The notes below the pieces were generated by a model. The model made no database searches and had not been told where the DNA came from. It saw only the letters and a list, made by a program, of their open reading frames with translations. 64,000 nucleotides of DNA from Parus major (taxonomy: Eukaryota; Chordata; Aves; Passeriformes; Paridae). The DNA is taken from assembly GCF_001522545.3 (NCBI RefSeq), contig NC_031773.1, positions 46,287,010-46,351,009 on the forward strand, given 5' to 3'. The number at the start of each line of letters is the position of its first letter. Position 1 is the stretch's first letter. Made by a program: the position numbers and the translations under genes. Positions 38,401 to 51,200 of the stretch are shown in pieces.

Positions 38401-39328
38401 GAGACACCTTTGTAGCAAGTTACATGGCATCATTCAACAAGAGACAAAGGTCACACATCCAGCTGTGAAGTGGGCTAGTAACATCATACTGCGTGGTTCC
38501 TAAAACTGGCTGTAATAATGGGGATAATGTAAGAGACTGACATAACAGCAATCTGACGATTTAGTGTTGCTATGCAACTTGAGTTGGGAACAGACTTTTC
38601 CAGTTGCTTCTTAGTTGTCCATTGAATGCTCAGTGACAGTGTCTGGCAACCTTCCCCACTCATCATTTTACCTAAAGCAGCAAGAATTCATGTACAGGTT
38701 TTGTGCCAAAGTGCCATCTTCTACCCACTAGTGTAAGCAAACTGAGATGCAGACACTTAAAATGCTTTTTCTGACCTGAATGAGATTTCTGTTGTGCTAC
38801 ACACACACATAAACAGCTACATACCTTCAGACACATTTATCTTTCCTCTGATTCATTGCCAGTCTTCCCCTTTTTCCTCCTTTCTCACCTTAAGGTCATC
38901 ATGAAGATGATCTTCTTGTCAAAGAAGAGCACTGTCTTTGGAAGCTTTTCCCTGGCCATGTCACAGCTATTATCACACCAATTCACACTGTTTTCTAACT
39001 TTGTACTGTGGTTCCTTCAGACCTTTCCATCTTTCTCCCAACTGTTTTCTCAGACTCATACAAAGTGGGAATAGATACAGTACGTGCTCCATCTTGTTTT
39101 ATTCAGCTGTCCTGAAAGTGCCTTGACCTGTCTTGAAATTGTCTAGCTTTAAAACCCCCAAGCAATGATGCCGTCAGCCCTTTCATTTGGACTCTGAAAC
39201 AGACTGACAAAACTCAGTGGTTAAGGAAGCTGACCTGCTTATCTCCCTGGCTGAAACCTGACTGCTCCTAGTGACATCTCTTTGTGCCACCCTCAAAAAC
39301 TTGCCCTTGCATCCTGGTAAAACCTGAA
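35431..39328. other. Unique non-coding stretch, no gene seen
   Basis: About 3.9 kb. Overlapping antisense frames of 128 and 132 codons at 35436-35911 have alternating hydrophobic and serine-rich content but no recognisable domain, and I treat them as chance. No RNA gene or repeat was recognised with confidence. Confidence 0.5.
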
Positions 39329-39400
39329 CATCGAGGTGATGGCTATTCTGCATCATGAGTAATTCATTTCCTTATGATCCTTTATTATCACTTCCCAGAC
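39329..39400 (+). repeat. Copy A of a short direct repeat of unknown family
   Basis: This ~72-base segment recurs at 41771-41843 in the same orientation. The two share a 29-base identical core (from 39334 here). A further ~40 bases of weaker similarity end in CACTTCC(C/T)AGAC. Flanks on both sides differ. It may be two copies of an unrecognised interspersed repeat or a local duplication. Confidence 0.75.
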
Positions 39401-41770
39401 CTCACTCAATTTGTTGCTTTTCTTTGAATTCCTGTGCTTTCCACAATCTGTTTTGTGGTGTTGCTTGTGTGATGTTTAATAGCCGCAGCTCAGAGTTGGC
39501 TGCATTTCAGTGGTAGGAGGGGGAACACAGGGAACTGTGAACTGAAACTCCGTATAATGTTGCTAGAGATGAGAACAAGTAAGGGAGTGTTTGCTATGCA
39601 CGCTATCTCCAGAAAAACATCTTTGCAAATGTGTATCTGTGCAGGCATTGTGGAGATAGGGATTACGTTATGCAGAGGGGAAGAGGAGCTGACTGACAGT
39701 AGAGATTTGCAGTCCATATTGATGTTTCACAATTGTGCATCTGTCTGCAGAACAGCCATGAAGCTCTCGAAGTCATTGCACTAAAAAAAAAACAAAAGAA
39801 GGAAAGATAAATCAAAAACTTCCCTCACCCTTACACCACAGCTCAGAGGGTGGAGGAGGAGTGTGTCATAACAGCTCACACTAGTGAGAAAATTTTAATT
39901 GAAACAGTCTTCAACCAGAAAATACCATTTTGATAAAATCAACATTTTTCAGAAAATTCTAAGTACAAATGAAAAACCCTTATGTGAAAGGAGGCTGAAA
40001 CAAAAATTTCAATATTGAAAAGTTTGCCTTAAGGAAAAAAATGACAGGTTTTCTTTCAAATTAAAATAGTATTTTTGAAAGCAACCTTTTGTTTTTTTAA
40101 TATATTTTTCTGCTTGTATTGTTTTACATTCTTCTGTTAATAATGAGAGAAATTGATGTGTTCAATATCCTGCCATTATCCTAGAATCAGGCTTCCAGGA
40201 TATTAAAAACAATTGGTCCCTAACTAGTACCCAGAACATTTCTATTTCAGAGTGCAAAAATTTAAATTGTTTCATTCAGCACAGACTAATAAAGCTGCTA
40301 TTGCTTTTGATAGAAAACTCATTACTTCGTAGAAAAATCACTCGTTTTGAATATAAAACATCACCTGTACTAAATTATATAACAATATTTAATTATTATA
40401 TTCATGGTGTGCTATGTTACTGGTAAGATTGCATAATGTGGCCTCATATGAGACTTGATTTGGTATAACCTAACTCTGCATTTCAACTGGTATGTGAAAC
40501 AATACCAAAACTTCACTAATTTTCAAAGTAAAATACCAGTTATTTTTCTAAAAGTATCTAATCTAAATGTTCATAATTTTTAGTTTCTAGGAATTCACTG
40601 AAAACAGTATTTTTATCACCAAAAGTAACAAGATGCCTTGAAATCATGAACTTTGACATTTCTCTCAAATGAACATTTCAAGTTTCATCTGGCTCTCACT
40701 TAACCTGTGATTCATTCTTTGTACTAACTCTAAATCTCCCTATTTGGAATAGTTTTCAGATTGGAGGCCTTGTTGAAAGCAATCATCATAAATTCAGCAT
40801 GCTCTTTATCGTAGCTGGTTCTACCAGCATTTGTTGCAAGATAAAGCAGCTAATCAGTACTCACTTTCATCCCAATATTAATTCTTTTTTATGCACTCAC
40901 AGGGATCTCAAAATTATCCCATCAGAATATATAAATGAGGATAAAATGAATCAGAATAAATGAAATCAATCTTGCCACCCAACCACACCCAAGAACACAG
41001 AGGATTTCAAGGCTCCCACCACAGCCCTGCTCACAAGATCCTGTTGCAGGGAGGACCCGGGATGGGACTGACACTTCCTCTCCATTCCTCTGCTCACCCC
41101 ATGGCGCATCAGAAGAGCCTGGACTTCCCCTTCTAGTTCGTGAAGGCAAGAAGAAAAGAAAAAGCTCTCCTTTCTGAAAGCACAAGTCCTCTTCTTCCTG
41201 CCGTCAGCAGCTGCAGTGGAACTGCAGCCCAAGGCTTCCACCTAGTGTCTGCCGGCCAGTTCAGCACAACACCCCGCTGCAAGGCTGGGGCACCAGGACT
41301 GCCATGGAGCCCACATCAAGAGCAAAGTCTTGACTTATTTTTGAGGTGGGAATATTTTCCTTAAAATACAAAACCAAGCCTCCGCTCATTATGAACAAAA
41401 CCAAGCCATGATCTAGGACTAACCAGCTTCTGGTTTACATGTGGAAAATAAGATTATTTTTATTTTTTTATTTCCCCATTATACAGACAGTGCTAAAATC
41501 CAAGGCTTTAGGTGAATGCAACAGAAAGGAGGAGAAGTTTGTTGAATTAGGTTGGACCATTCTCCCATACCCAAGGGTATTTTCTTAACCTTTCTCTGGT
41601 GCTGACTTGCCTTCATGGTAAGCCCACAAGAAAACTGAGTGACTTTCTAACACTTCAATTCTACTAATTAAGAGATACTTTAAAATTAAGTACAGCCTTT
41701 GGATTGGATATGTAATAGACAGGCACTTTCCCTCCACTTGTGTTTGACTCCCTTCTCCACCTTCATTTCA
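39401..41770. other. A/T-rich non-coding stretch between the two direct-repeat copies
   Basis: About 2.4 kb. The part at 39.88-40.92 kb is strongly A/T-rich without simple-repeat structure. Frames at 40922-41364 are below 92 codons and overlap on both strands. No gene or transposon was recognised. Confidence 0.5.
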
Positions 41771-41843
41771 CATCAAGGTGATGGCTATTCTGCATCATGA
41801 GTAACTCAATCCCTGTAATCCTTTTTTTTTTTCACTTCCTAGA
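41771..41843 (+). repeat. Copy B of the short direct repeat of unknown family
   Basis: Direct-orientation partner of 39329-39400. The 29-base core (from 41776) is identical. After it, this copy carries a 12-base T run where copy A has TTTATTAT, then rejoins at CACTTCC(C/T)AGAC. Sequence beyond both edges is unrelated. Confidence 0.75.
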
Positions 41844-44800
41844 CAACTTTTGCAGACTTGGTGGGACTTTAATCACAACAAAGAATGAAGGACCTTATCA
41901 ACAATTGTTTCTGCCTATCCCTTTCTCCATCCTATGAAAATATATCGTGTTTGCTGTTGGATTTTTATTTCCTTAAGGGTATCTAAAGCAGTGCAATCTT
42001 GGTAGCTGTCAAAGCAGCACCCTTTGTTTGTTGTCACCCTTGTACAGTCATAAAGCAACCTGACACGAAAATGTCTTCTACCTTGTCTTGTAAGTCCAGC
42101 TTTTAAAAATCTCTAGTGCCGGTGTTTCCAAGACCTTTCACAAAAGGCAGTTCATCACTTTTAAAATGTTTCTCTTGATCTCTCTGCTTCAGCTTCCTTG
42201 GAGCAAGGTTCCTTGTGCTTTGGTTTATGGAAGCTAGAGGCTGTGTTCTCCCTCCAACACCTGCTATTAGTCATTTGGGCAAGTGGGTGTATATATGTAG
42301 ATCCATACATATACCCATTCACAAGAAAACTCTTTTAAGAAGAGCTCACAACAGAGCCCCAGAGCTTTTTAGAATATGCAGTCACACTTGGAAACTGGAG
42401 TCACTGAAAGCCATAAAAACTCAGGAAGCCATGAAACATGATCCAGCTACCTCAGCATTCCAGTATCTCTCTGCTCTCACCTACAACAGCCCATATTCCT
42501 TCAGCTTCCCAGCTGCCCACTCTTTTTATGATGTGCATGAAATTCGGGATATGTTCTACAGGGTTCAAAGACCATTTTAGCTGAATCAGTCTGTGTGCAA
42601 TGTAAACACGAAAGGAGAAGCCACTGGCAGAAGAAATGGTTGGAGGTGATGCACACATATTACCCCTTGGGGATGATGAAGGACTGTGCAGTACAGACAC
42701 AGCATCTTGCCAGCACAAGACCACCAGACTCCTATGTGGGAGCTTCACCACTGTACTAGTAGGAGCTATAGGGTGAATACAGACAGTATATTTCATTGAC
42801 GTCACTAGCCAGCATTACTTAGAACAGGGCTAAGCACAATTGCAAAAAGAACTGCCTCCAAGCTATTCTATTTATATTCCTACCAGAGCTACCATTGGTA
42901 CAGTCATCCTGCTGCTGAAATCCTCACCCTGTCGTTACCAGTGTAGCCACAGACCAGAGGAGATCATTTTGGATCTTTTCAGAATTTGGCATGTCTTAAT
43001 ACCAGCAAAAGCAGCACTGGCGGGGGGTGGAGTGTGCTATTTGCACAGGACCTGCGTCAGGATTGGCATTCAGTGAATAGCAAGACATATGAAGGCATTT
43101 TATCCCAATATAGAGAATAACGCATCTTCCTCTGCGTTGCTGGTGGTAACTTTGGCAGTCCAAGGAACAATGGTAATTGCTTGTTACTGTGGAAACAAGA
43201 CCTCCAGAAATAACACTAATGAGCCAGCAGGGTTGTGGGAGAAACACAAGCATACTGTCTCCTGCAAACATACATGATTTGGCTGCGCAGAGGAGATGGG
43301 GCTCTGGGGAAAGGAGCAATTTATTTGAATGCAACAGGCACCCAGCACAACCTCCATTCATCCCCCATGCCAGTCTGAGCCTGAAAACAATTTAAGTTAC
43401 TTCAAAAAAATGTTCAGGTAATTTTAGAAATTGTTGCTTTTCACCTTCCTCCCTGCCTTAAATGTTGGGGAAGTTGACTGGCAGATCTTCCCTCCTTTAG
43501 AGGGAGCCATTTTGTGCAATACACCTGATAGGAAGATGTCTCCAAAAATCTCTCGGTGAAAAATACATTCTTAACAAATTTCCATACTCTATTCTGCAGA
43601 AGCAAGGGATGTCAGTAATCTGGGAGATGGGTCTATAAGCATCCGAATGGTAAGGTCCTTCTCCTAGTAACAGTCTGTTCATGATCCACCACTCCAACCT
43701 AAGCAAGATGAAAGGAGGAGTATGTAGAGCAGGAAGAGGGGAAAGGCAGGAGACACCAAGAGCTTACTGCAGCCTCAGCATGCACCTTTTTCCCCTTTCG
43801 TGCTGTGTTGCTTTTGACAAAGAGAGGAGAAGACAGTGTAAAGGAAGGGAGATGGTGGATGGAGCTGTGAACACAGCTATTTTTTGTGCTCTATATTCTC
43901 TTGCCGTGTGAAATCCCCAAAATGATGCTTTCTACCCCCAGTCCCTACTGGGACAGCAGTGTGGTGGGTGGTTGCATATTTATAGTTAGCTCAGCCTCAT
44001 GTGCTAGATGCCAGGAAGTGGACCTAGTGCTCAAACTGCCCTGAAGGATTCTTCCTTCTGTCAGTGGCTCCAAGGCTGTTAAACTCGATCTTCCTGCTTG
44101 AAGGTGACATACTTCAGATTAGCAGGTGGTCTCAAAGGAGCAAAGATAGGCCCAGAAGCCAGAGCTAGCCTGGGCCAGTCAACACTTTCAAACACATCCT
44201 GCCTTAACATGAAGGAATGTTTTTGATTGCTCCACCCGAGCAGGGAAAGATAAGAAGATGTAAATGTCAGTCACAGGGAGAAAAAAGGTGTGAGCATACT
44301 CAGAATGACAGGGCCTGTTTTACTGGTGGCTCCTGTGTCAGGCCAGGAGCTTCTCAAAAAGCAAATAAACAGGTAGGGTCGCCACTTTGCTTGTTATTGC
44401 ACTCCCTTGAATCTTTTTTATTCACTGTTTATTAGGCTATACCAAGAGGCCTCAGATAAAATCAACACACTGAATGCACAGATTAGGAACATCCCTGACA
44501 CCAGCTCTTGCCACACTGAATGCCCAGACAACAAGCAAAAGGAGAAGAAAGAGGGTGTTGTCTATAGACAAGGACCTAAGGCAGAAAGACATGGAATGAC
44601 TCAGCCATGGTTATGTCAAGAGTTAGTGGCAGTCAGTAGTTCACTAATAACAACTTCTGCACAGCCTTTGTCCAGAGCTTTAATCATAAACTCCTCCATT
44701 TTCCTAAAACCCAAAAATAGTGCAAGCAGTGTGAAGAAGTTTGACATATAAATGGGAAATAAAAAGTGTAAGTTAAATGATCAAGATGTTGACACAGTGC

Positions 44801-45539
44801 AAATATTATTGCATTGACACAATACTGTGGGCAAGGGTTCTTCACAGCTTTAATAATTTTAATTTCAAAAATTGCAATTACATTTGTGTGAGGGGTTTTT
44901 GACTTTAAATAAACATAAAAATTAAAAAAAAAAATTAAGGCCTGAAGTTGCTCTGAAGTTGCTCTCAGACATGCATGTCAAACAAAACAAAATACAGCTG
45001 TGTGTATATTGAGGCCAGTAAATTAACAGTATGCTGCCCACTGCTGAGCTGCTGGGGGCCCCACTCAGGATTTCTGCTTTTCCCCAGCAACAGTGCGTGG
45101 CACTGCAGGTATTGGAGAAGAGCATGGTCCAGCAACTCCTGGAAAGCCAAACTGGTTTGGAGCTGCAACCAGAGAACGATGGAGCCAGCTGAATAAGGGA
45201 AGAAATTGCCCCAGACACTGCTCCTTTCAAAAAAAGAAAACAGTTTAAATCCATACAGCCTCTCTCTGATCTGGTTACCTGAGCAGTGTCAAGTGTGTAA
45301 GAACCTCACAGATGTGAAAGAGAGGAGAAATGAAACTCAGTTTGGGTAACAATTTCTGAGTTGTAGACATATATTTGCCTAGAGCATCCCACCCCTCCAA
45401 ACTCAGAAGGTTACCATGGTGACAAATTTCAGCTGTAGGTAAGGAAATGTTTCTGTATGAAGCCATTTTGTAGAAATATAAAACCTAAATATTAAGCCCC
45501 ATTGCACCATTTATAATCTTTGTTGCCACATATTCACAA
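41844..45539. other. Unique stretch with one possible very old LINE remnant
   Basis: About 3.7 kb. Around 42080-42220 the plus strand ('cttgtcttgtaagtccagct', 'tttaaaaatctctagtgc', 'tttccaagacct') resembles antisense ancient CR1/L3-like sequence, but too weakly to call. A near-perfect X-box palindrome lies at 45410-45423. Frames up to 121 codons have no family resemblance. Confidence 0.45.
45410..45423. promoter_or_regulatory. Near-perfect X-box palindrome (RFX-type)
   Basis: GTTACCATGGTGAC differs at one base from the perfect X-box palindrome GTTACCATGGTAAC bound by RFX factors, which control ciliary and MHC-II genes. It is the best RFX match in the window. It lies 120 bases left of a POU/SOX-motif block, so it could be part of a larger regulatory element. 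No promoter or exon is visible. Confidence 0.35.
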
Positions 45540-45690
45540 TTAGATGAGCTTTCTTGTCTGAAGAACAGTTAACCAAAATGCAAATAAAGCTGCTTTGTTT
45601 TAATTCATGTGTTCTGCTAATTGAGCTCATCTCCGTACAGTAAAATAAAGCTCTTAAATTCAGCAAAAAAATGTAGGTATTCATTTGCTT
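45540..45690. promoter_or_regulatory. Putative conserved enhancer with octamer, SOX-like and homeobox sites
   Basis: A perfect POU octamer ATGCAAAT is at 45578-45585. A SOX-like CTTTGTTT (AAACAAAG on the other strand) is at 45593-45600, and a homeobox-type CTAATTGAG at 45617-45625, all within 50 bases. The block is unique sequence and not low-complexity. Octamer plus SOX spacing of this kind is typical of neural or stem-cell enhancers. The role is inferred from motifs only. Confidence 0.38.
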
Positions 45691-47171
45691 CCAAATTGTG
45701 TCTAAGGGAGTTATTAATACTTTTGATTCTCAGAAGATAGATCTATTCCATTGCTTGACTGTGAATTACAAGAAAATTGCCTAAAATCATGCTTGGATCC
45801 AATTCATAGCACCTTAAGCACAGCAAGTCCCTGCTGCAGCCCGCATCACGCAAGCACGGCAGGGAGCCAAGCATGGCTCATACTGTAGATTTCCTCCCAG
45901 TAACTTAGGAGAAGGTTACAGCCCAATGATCACACGTTCATCCAGGCCTAAATCATAGATCAGCTTATGAAAGCCATCATGGTAAACTCCCTCTCCTCCC
46001 ATCCTGGGATTCGTAAGTAACCAGTATGTACTAAAGTGCCATTTCCTCAATTGTCCCAGCCTGAGCAGTTCTGCTCCTACTGCTTTAACTTCTCTGAGGC
46101 TTAGCACAGACACAGGGAGTCACACAGCCTTGGACCACCATCACCTGGGAACTAGGGGCAGAGGACCAGCTGCTAGAAGCTCCTGTAATATTACTGACCT
46201 TAACACTGCTAAAGCTTTGTGGCATTCAATGATGCCTTTCTCTGCAAACTGTTCCTTGCCCCTTGTGTCTGACACAGACACCAACATGCCTGGGGCTGTA
46301 AAACCATCCCTCACAGGCAGAGCACAGCTGTGTGACACACTGGCTTTAGTAGGGTCAAGCAAGTAGGGTCAAGACAATCGTGGAATACACCCTGCTTTAA
46401 CCAATATATCCTTTTCATGAAAATTTGAAACAAAAAATGTGCTGGAGTACTACTGAGCATGGGTCCATGACATGTCTGGCAATGCATTTCCACCTCCTTT
46501 GTTTCCATTGCAGGAATGAAGGCTCAATCCTTCCTTCTCCCCATGAGCCCATGCAGGCATGTACTGCTTGATCATCCTATTAGCACACACAGCCACATCA
46601 CAAGCATTGCAGAGAATTGCAGGTATTCTCCTTTTGCCTCAAATCCTTTCAAAATACCTACTCTCTGAAATTTCAGCATCCCGTTCTATCTAGTCTTCAA
46701 ATTGCCTTTCAGTTGTCACTGAAATATATTGATTACAATTCATTTACTGTGTAAGGATTTACAGTGAACTATGCCTCAATGAATTGTGCCAGGTTAATTG
46801 TGCACTGAGCTCCACAAGCAGAGTTCAGCCCTTGCCCAGCTAAGGGGAGGAGTCTCTTAGTAATTTATTTATATTATTTATTATGTCCGCTAGCCATGGG
46901 AGCAGAAGAGGAAGTAATCACTAACCAGTAAAGCCAGCAGCAGCTGAGTTTTTATCACACAGTACCAAATGGGTCTTTGTGGTTTGTGATAGGGTGATAG
47001 GTTTTGTGATCCTTGCTGCTCACCCTTCTTCCACAGATTGTCATTGGACTGTTTGTACTGGAGAGTCCAAGTTAAGAAAAGGTTGGTCTGGTCAGAGTTC
47101 AGATGGGCGAAGAACTGTGTAACCAGTCGTTTCATCCACTTCAGAAGGACCAGCTATTTAAACCTGTCTAT
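45691..47171. other. Unique non-coding stretch, no gene seen
   Basis: About 1.5 kb. It has frames up to 81 codons and a T/A-rich patch (46859-46884) resembling TTTA repeats. No repeat or gene was recognised. Confidence 0.5.
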
Positions 47172-48210
47172 TGGTTTTGCATGACAAGGTTTTGGTAGGA
47201 GGGAGCTACAGGGTAGCTTCTGTTTGAAGTTGCCAGAAGCTCCCTCTATGTCCAGCAGAGTAAATCCCTGATGGCTCTAAAGATGGGTATGCTGATCAAG
47301 GCTGGGCCAATTATGGTGGTAAAGCCTCTGTGATAACACATTTAAGAACAAGGATAAACAAAAAGTGGTTGCGCAATTTTAACTGGAGTGAGAACGTGTG
47401 AGAAGGATAACTCTGTAGACACCAAGGCCAGTGAAGGAGGGGGAGAAGTGCCCCTGGCACCCGAGCTGGGATTCCTCTGCAGGCCATGGTGAAGACGTGT
47501 GAAGCAGCTGTCCCCCTGAAGCCCATGGAGATCCACAGGAATGCAGAGATCCACCTGTGGCCCGTGGAGAAGCCCTACACAAGAGCAGATGGATGAGTGA
47601 GAGGCAGCTGTGAGCCCATGGAACACTCATGAAAAGAGGGGCCCTCCTCTCTGGCTGGAGTAGCCTTTCTGTGAAGGACTGCACCATGACAGAGTGACCA
47701 ACACTGCAGTGGTTTGAGGACTGTTGCTCTCGAGATGGACTCATGTTGCAGCAGTTTGCAGGAAGCTGTTGAACATTAGATGGACTCATATTGGAGAAGT
47801 TCATGGAGAATTGTCTTCCATGGGAAGGACCCCACAGTGCAGCAGGGGAAGGACTCCTCTCCCTGAGCAGCAGGAGAAGCCATGGGTGATGAACTGACCA
47901 TAACCCCCATTCCCTGTCTCCTTGCACCATTTGAGTAGGAGGTAGAGCTGGGAAGGAGGGAATGGTGGAGGAAAGGTGTTTTTAAGGGCTTATTTTACTT
48001 CTCACTACCCTGCTATAATTTTGCTAGTAATAAATTCACTTCATAGCACTAAGTTGAGCCTGTAATGATACTTGATGAGCAATCTCTCCCAGTCTTTATC
48101 TCAAGTCATGAGCTCTTTGTTACATTTTCTCTCCTCTGTCCAGCTGCAGAAGGGAGGGAGTGAGTGGCTTTCATGGGTGCCTGGCATCCGGCCATCATCA
48201 ATCCAGGACA
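47172..48210 (+). mobile_element. Full-length solo LTR of an endogenous retrovirus (passerine ERV type)
   Basis: About 1.04 kb, starting TGGTTTTGCATGACAAGG and ending near CATCAATCCAGGACA. It follows the layout of a well-known passerine LTR. A 'ggttttggta' 5' block leads to a U3 end with the TATA-like ATTTAAGAA near 47340. Next comes a 47.5-47.85 kb region of imperfect repeats of the type 'GGACTCAtaTTGGAGAAGTT', then 'gatgaactgaccataacccc', and a poly(A) signal AATAAA at 48029-48034. The 3' part has 'ctctcccagtctttatctca' and a 'ctggcatccggcca' end. No gag, pol or env sequence is adjacent, so it is solo. The 183-codon minus-strand frame inside it is spurious. The flanks ACCTGTCTAT and ACCTGCCACT are similar (8 of 10) but not a clean target duplication. 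Confidence 0.88.
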
Positions 48211-51200
48211 ACCTGCCACTCCCTGCCACCTCAGACAGGACCAGCACCAACCATGCTCAGCTCAGCCACCAGCTATCTCACTGTCCTTCCAGGCCCAAGC
48301 ACCAAAATCTCTCTCCCGCAAATATCTGCCCCACCTCCAGAACTGATGAGTATTATCCTGGCCCAAGACAGAAATTCTCCATGGGAAAATCACTCTGGAT
48401 AAAGAGGGATGTTCTCTTGGGAATTCATTTTTTTCTGGAGCTGGCAGTTGTCTTCTTTCCGGATGAAGTAGAAAGTAAAGGTTCTTCCTGCTAATAGTCA
48501 TTAAATAACTTCTCTCTTCTTTTCCTAGTACCATTTCAGTATTTTGATCAAGTTCCAGCTTGGTTTAATTACATACTTTCTATCTGAATTCCTGCCCAAG
48601 CTTCATTTAGAGAAATTATTCATTTCCGATCTTCAACATTATTATTATTATTGTGCTTATTTGAACGATGTGCTTAGCATTCATTGTACACATCTTCAGT
48701 GCTCTGATGGGCTCATCAGAGTGGTGCCGGTGGGATGGAACAGAAGAACACTCCTCATCCGCCACCCTGAAAAATCAGCCCTCCTTCCCATCACATACAG
48801 ACAATTTTGCATTGCTGCACATTGGGGAATGCTCACAGTCACATCTGAGGTATGACAAAAATATTACCATTTCTTCCTGAGAACATGCCTGAATGCTGAA
48901 CAGTAACATTATTTAGAAATAAAATCCTTTTCTGACTGCAAATAACAGGTAAAAGGGGAAAATGTTCATTTCAGACTATTAATTTTTCTAGGACACATAT
49001 TCCCAACAGTGAAGACAAGGAAAAGTTGGGTAGGAATGGCAAAAATTAATACCCTAGGAACATTTTTTCTCTCTCCTTGCAATGATTAAAGGTTTGAACA
49101 TGTGAGTCTTCATCTCACATGACAAACTTATGCAAACCTCATGCAGCACATGGTTTTCTGTCCCACAGTAATGGATGTGAACAGAGAATTTCAGGTTTTT
49201 TGTCATGTTGAAAGCAATGTTTCTCTTGCCATGGTGATTTATTTTCTACTCAACTGTTTTCAACAGCTTTTAGACTTCACTCCTCCGTATCTCTCCTGTA
49301 GCTTCCCAACTTTTACCACACAGGGTCAGAGAAAAGCACTTTTTCCTTCTTTCCATCTCAGCCAAGGGATCTAGTTTGAGAACTCCTGGAGACTGGCAGA
49401 GAGAGCAACACAAAAGCCATTTTGCTTTTGTACGCAACCCCACGTATGCTCAGGAACAGTTGTGATCATTCCCATAAATGAGGTCAGGCAAGTACTAGTT
49501 AAAATTACAATGAATATCAAATGGATGATCCTTAGATCTGCATTATATACTTTTGTTGGGCAGTAATATCCCCAGGACAAGAGCAAGCCTTGCATAAATG
49601 TCAGAAATGGAGCAAACACCCAGTCAGCCTATCTTAATAAATCAACTGCACTCCAGCTCCTGGCATTTTTCTGCTTTCTGATGTGGATTAGGATCTGATT
49701 CCAAACACAGGGCATCAAAATCAAAGCAATAGCAGCAGTTGGACAGGGATGAGACAGCTCCATGTGGATTTAATCATGGATAGATGCAGAGTAGTGATGG
49801 AGAAGATGACATATCACTATCCAATAGATATGGCATTTCCTAATGCTGAAATAAAACCCAGAACTGTTTCAGTGGCTTAGCCTCAGTCTAGAGGGCAAAC
49901 AAATTTCAGTGAGAGGACACCTGATCTTCTGTTTGTCACACACACTCCTTCCCACACTACACATTACTGCAATCTCTCTTGAGAAAGCAGAAAGCCCCTC
50001 AGAGGCAGGAGGTTTCAGTGTCTGTAATATCAAGCCACGTTACCAGCACCTTTCCAGCCTTGCTTTGGGTCAGACACATGTTTATTCTACAGAAAACTGG
50101 AAGTGATTTAAAATATTAGCATTCCTCAGATTCATGTCACCCCCAATTTCCTCACTCCTATTAGTAGGACACTCACTCCCGCTGCCAGGAGGACAAAAGG
50201 TGCAAGCACTCCTCACCCACTGTTCTTCAAAGCCCATTGTCTGAGCTTAAGGTGCTGGAGATAATGATCTGACAATGTACTGTAGTATCCTTCCAACTGC
50301 ACTAGCTCAGCTGAGGCAGCTAAAATCTCTACCATTGGTGGATACTGAGCAGTTTGGGATGAGAACTTCTTAAACTATCTTACCTAGACACAAAAAAGCC
50401 TGTCCATATCCTCAGACATCTTGCACACTCTCTAAACCAACTTTTACTCAATATGTAACATGTACATGTCTCACCCTGGCATTCAAATTCAGATTCCTCA
50501 CGGCACAAAGGCGTGAATCAACCCAGTTACACAATCCATAGTCAAACTCAGCACAACTCTTGTGGTATTTCATGAGTATTAGCAAGTATTGCCGAGGCTG
50601 TAATCAACTAACTAGATCTAACTAGAATTTGAGATTTAATACCATTTTCAATACTTGCCAGCAGGCAATGAATATTCCAACACTGCATAGCAAGTAAAAA
50701 GAATCAGAAATATATTGCTTCCGATTATTATTGGTAGTGGTTTAATCTTGTAATTTTAAAGACAATCACATTTTGGAGGGGAGGCTTGGCACACAATTCC
50801 TGTATATTTAGGCTGACAGCATTGTTTCCTATAAGCAAACATTCTGCCATACTAAATACATACTTGTTCAGGGACCAACTTATTACAGGTATGATTATGC
50901 AACGTATTTCTGGTATCACAAGCCCATAATACACCATGTAGATGCACACCATGATACCCTGAGCAAAGAGGACTTTTCTTTACCAGCTTCATTTGCTACT
51001 GCAGGGCCTAGCCCAGCTCTCGGCACAGGCTGTAGCCTGTCTGTAGCTTGTCCTGAACACACTTGGTATTAAAGGGTCAATCTTCCCTCAAACCATTTGC
51101 TACGATCCCCTTCTTCTGTGTGATGCAATCTAACTTAATGCTTGAAACACAAAGCTCTTTTCTTCACCAAGCAACTTCAATTGTAGAAGTTATCTTGATG

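Noticed and set aside
39110..39190. Weak resemblance to 42080-42160
   Set aside because: Only a few short words in common; could be another old LINE scrap or chance.
42080..42220. Possible antisense ancient CR1/L3 remnant
   Set aside because: Only three short blocks resemble the family; too weak to list as a separate feature without a database search.
47379..47930. 183-codon open frame on the minus strand
   Set aside because: It lies entirely antisense within the LTR, and its repeated residues mirror the LTR's internal unit array, so it is not a gene.
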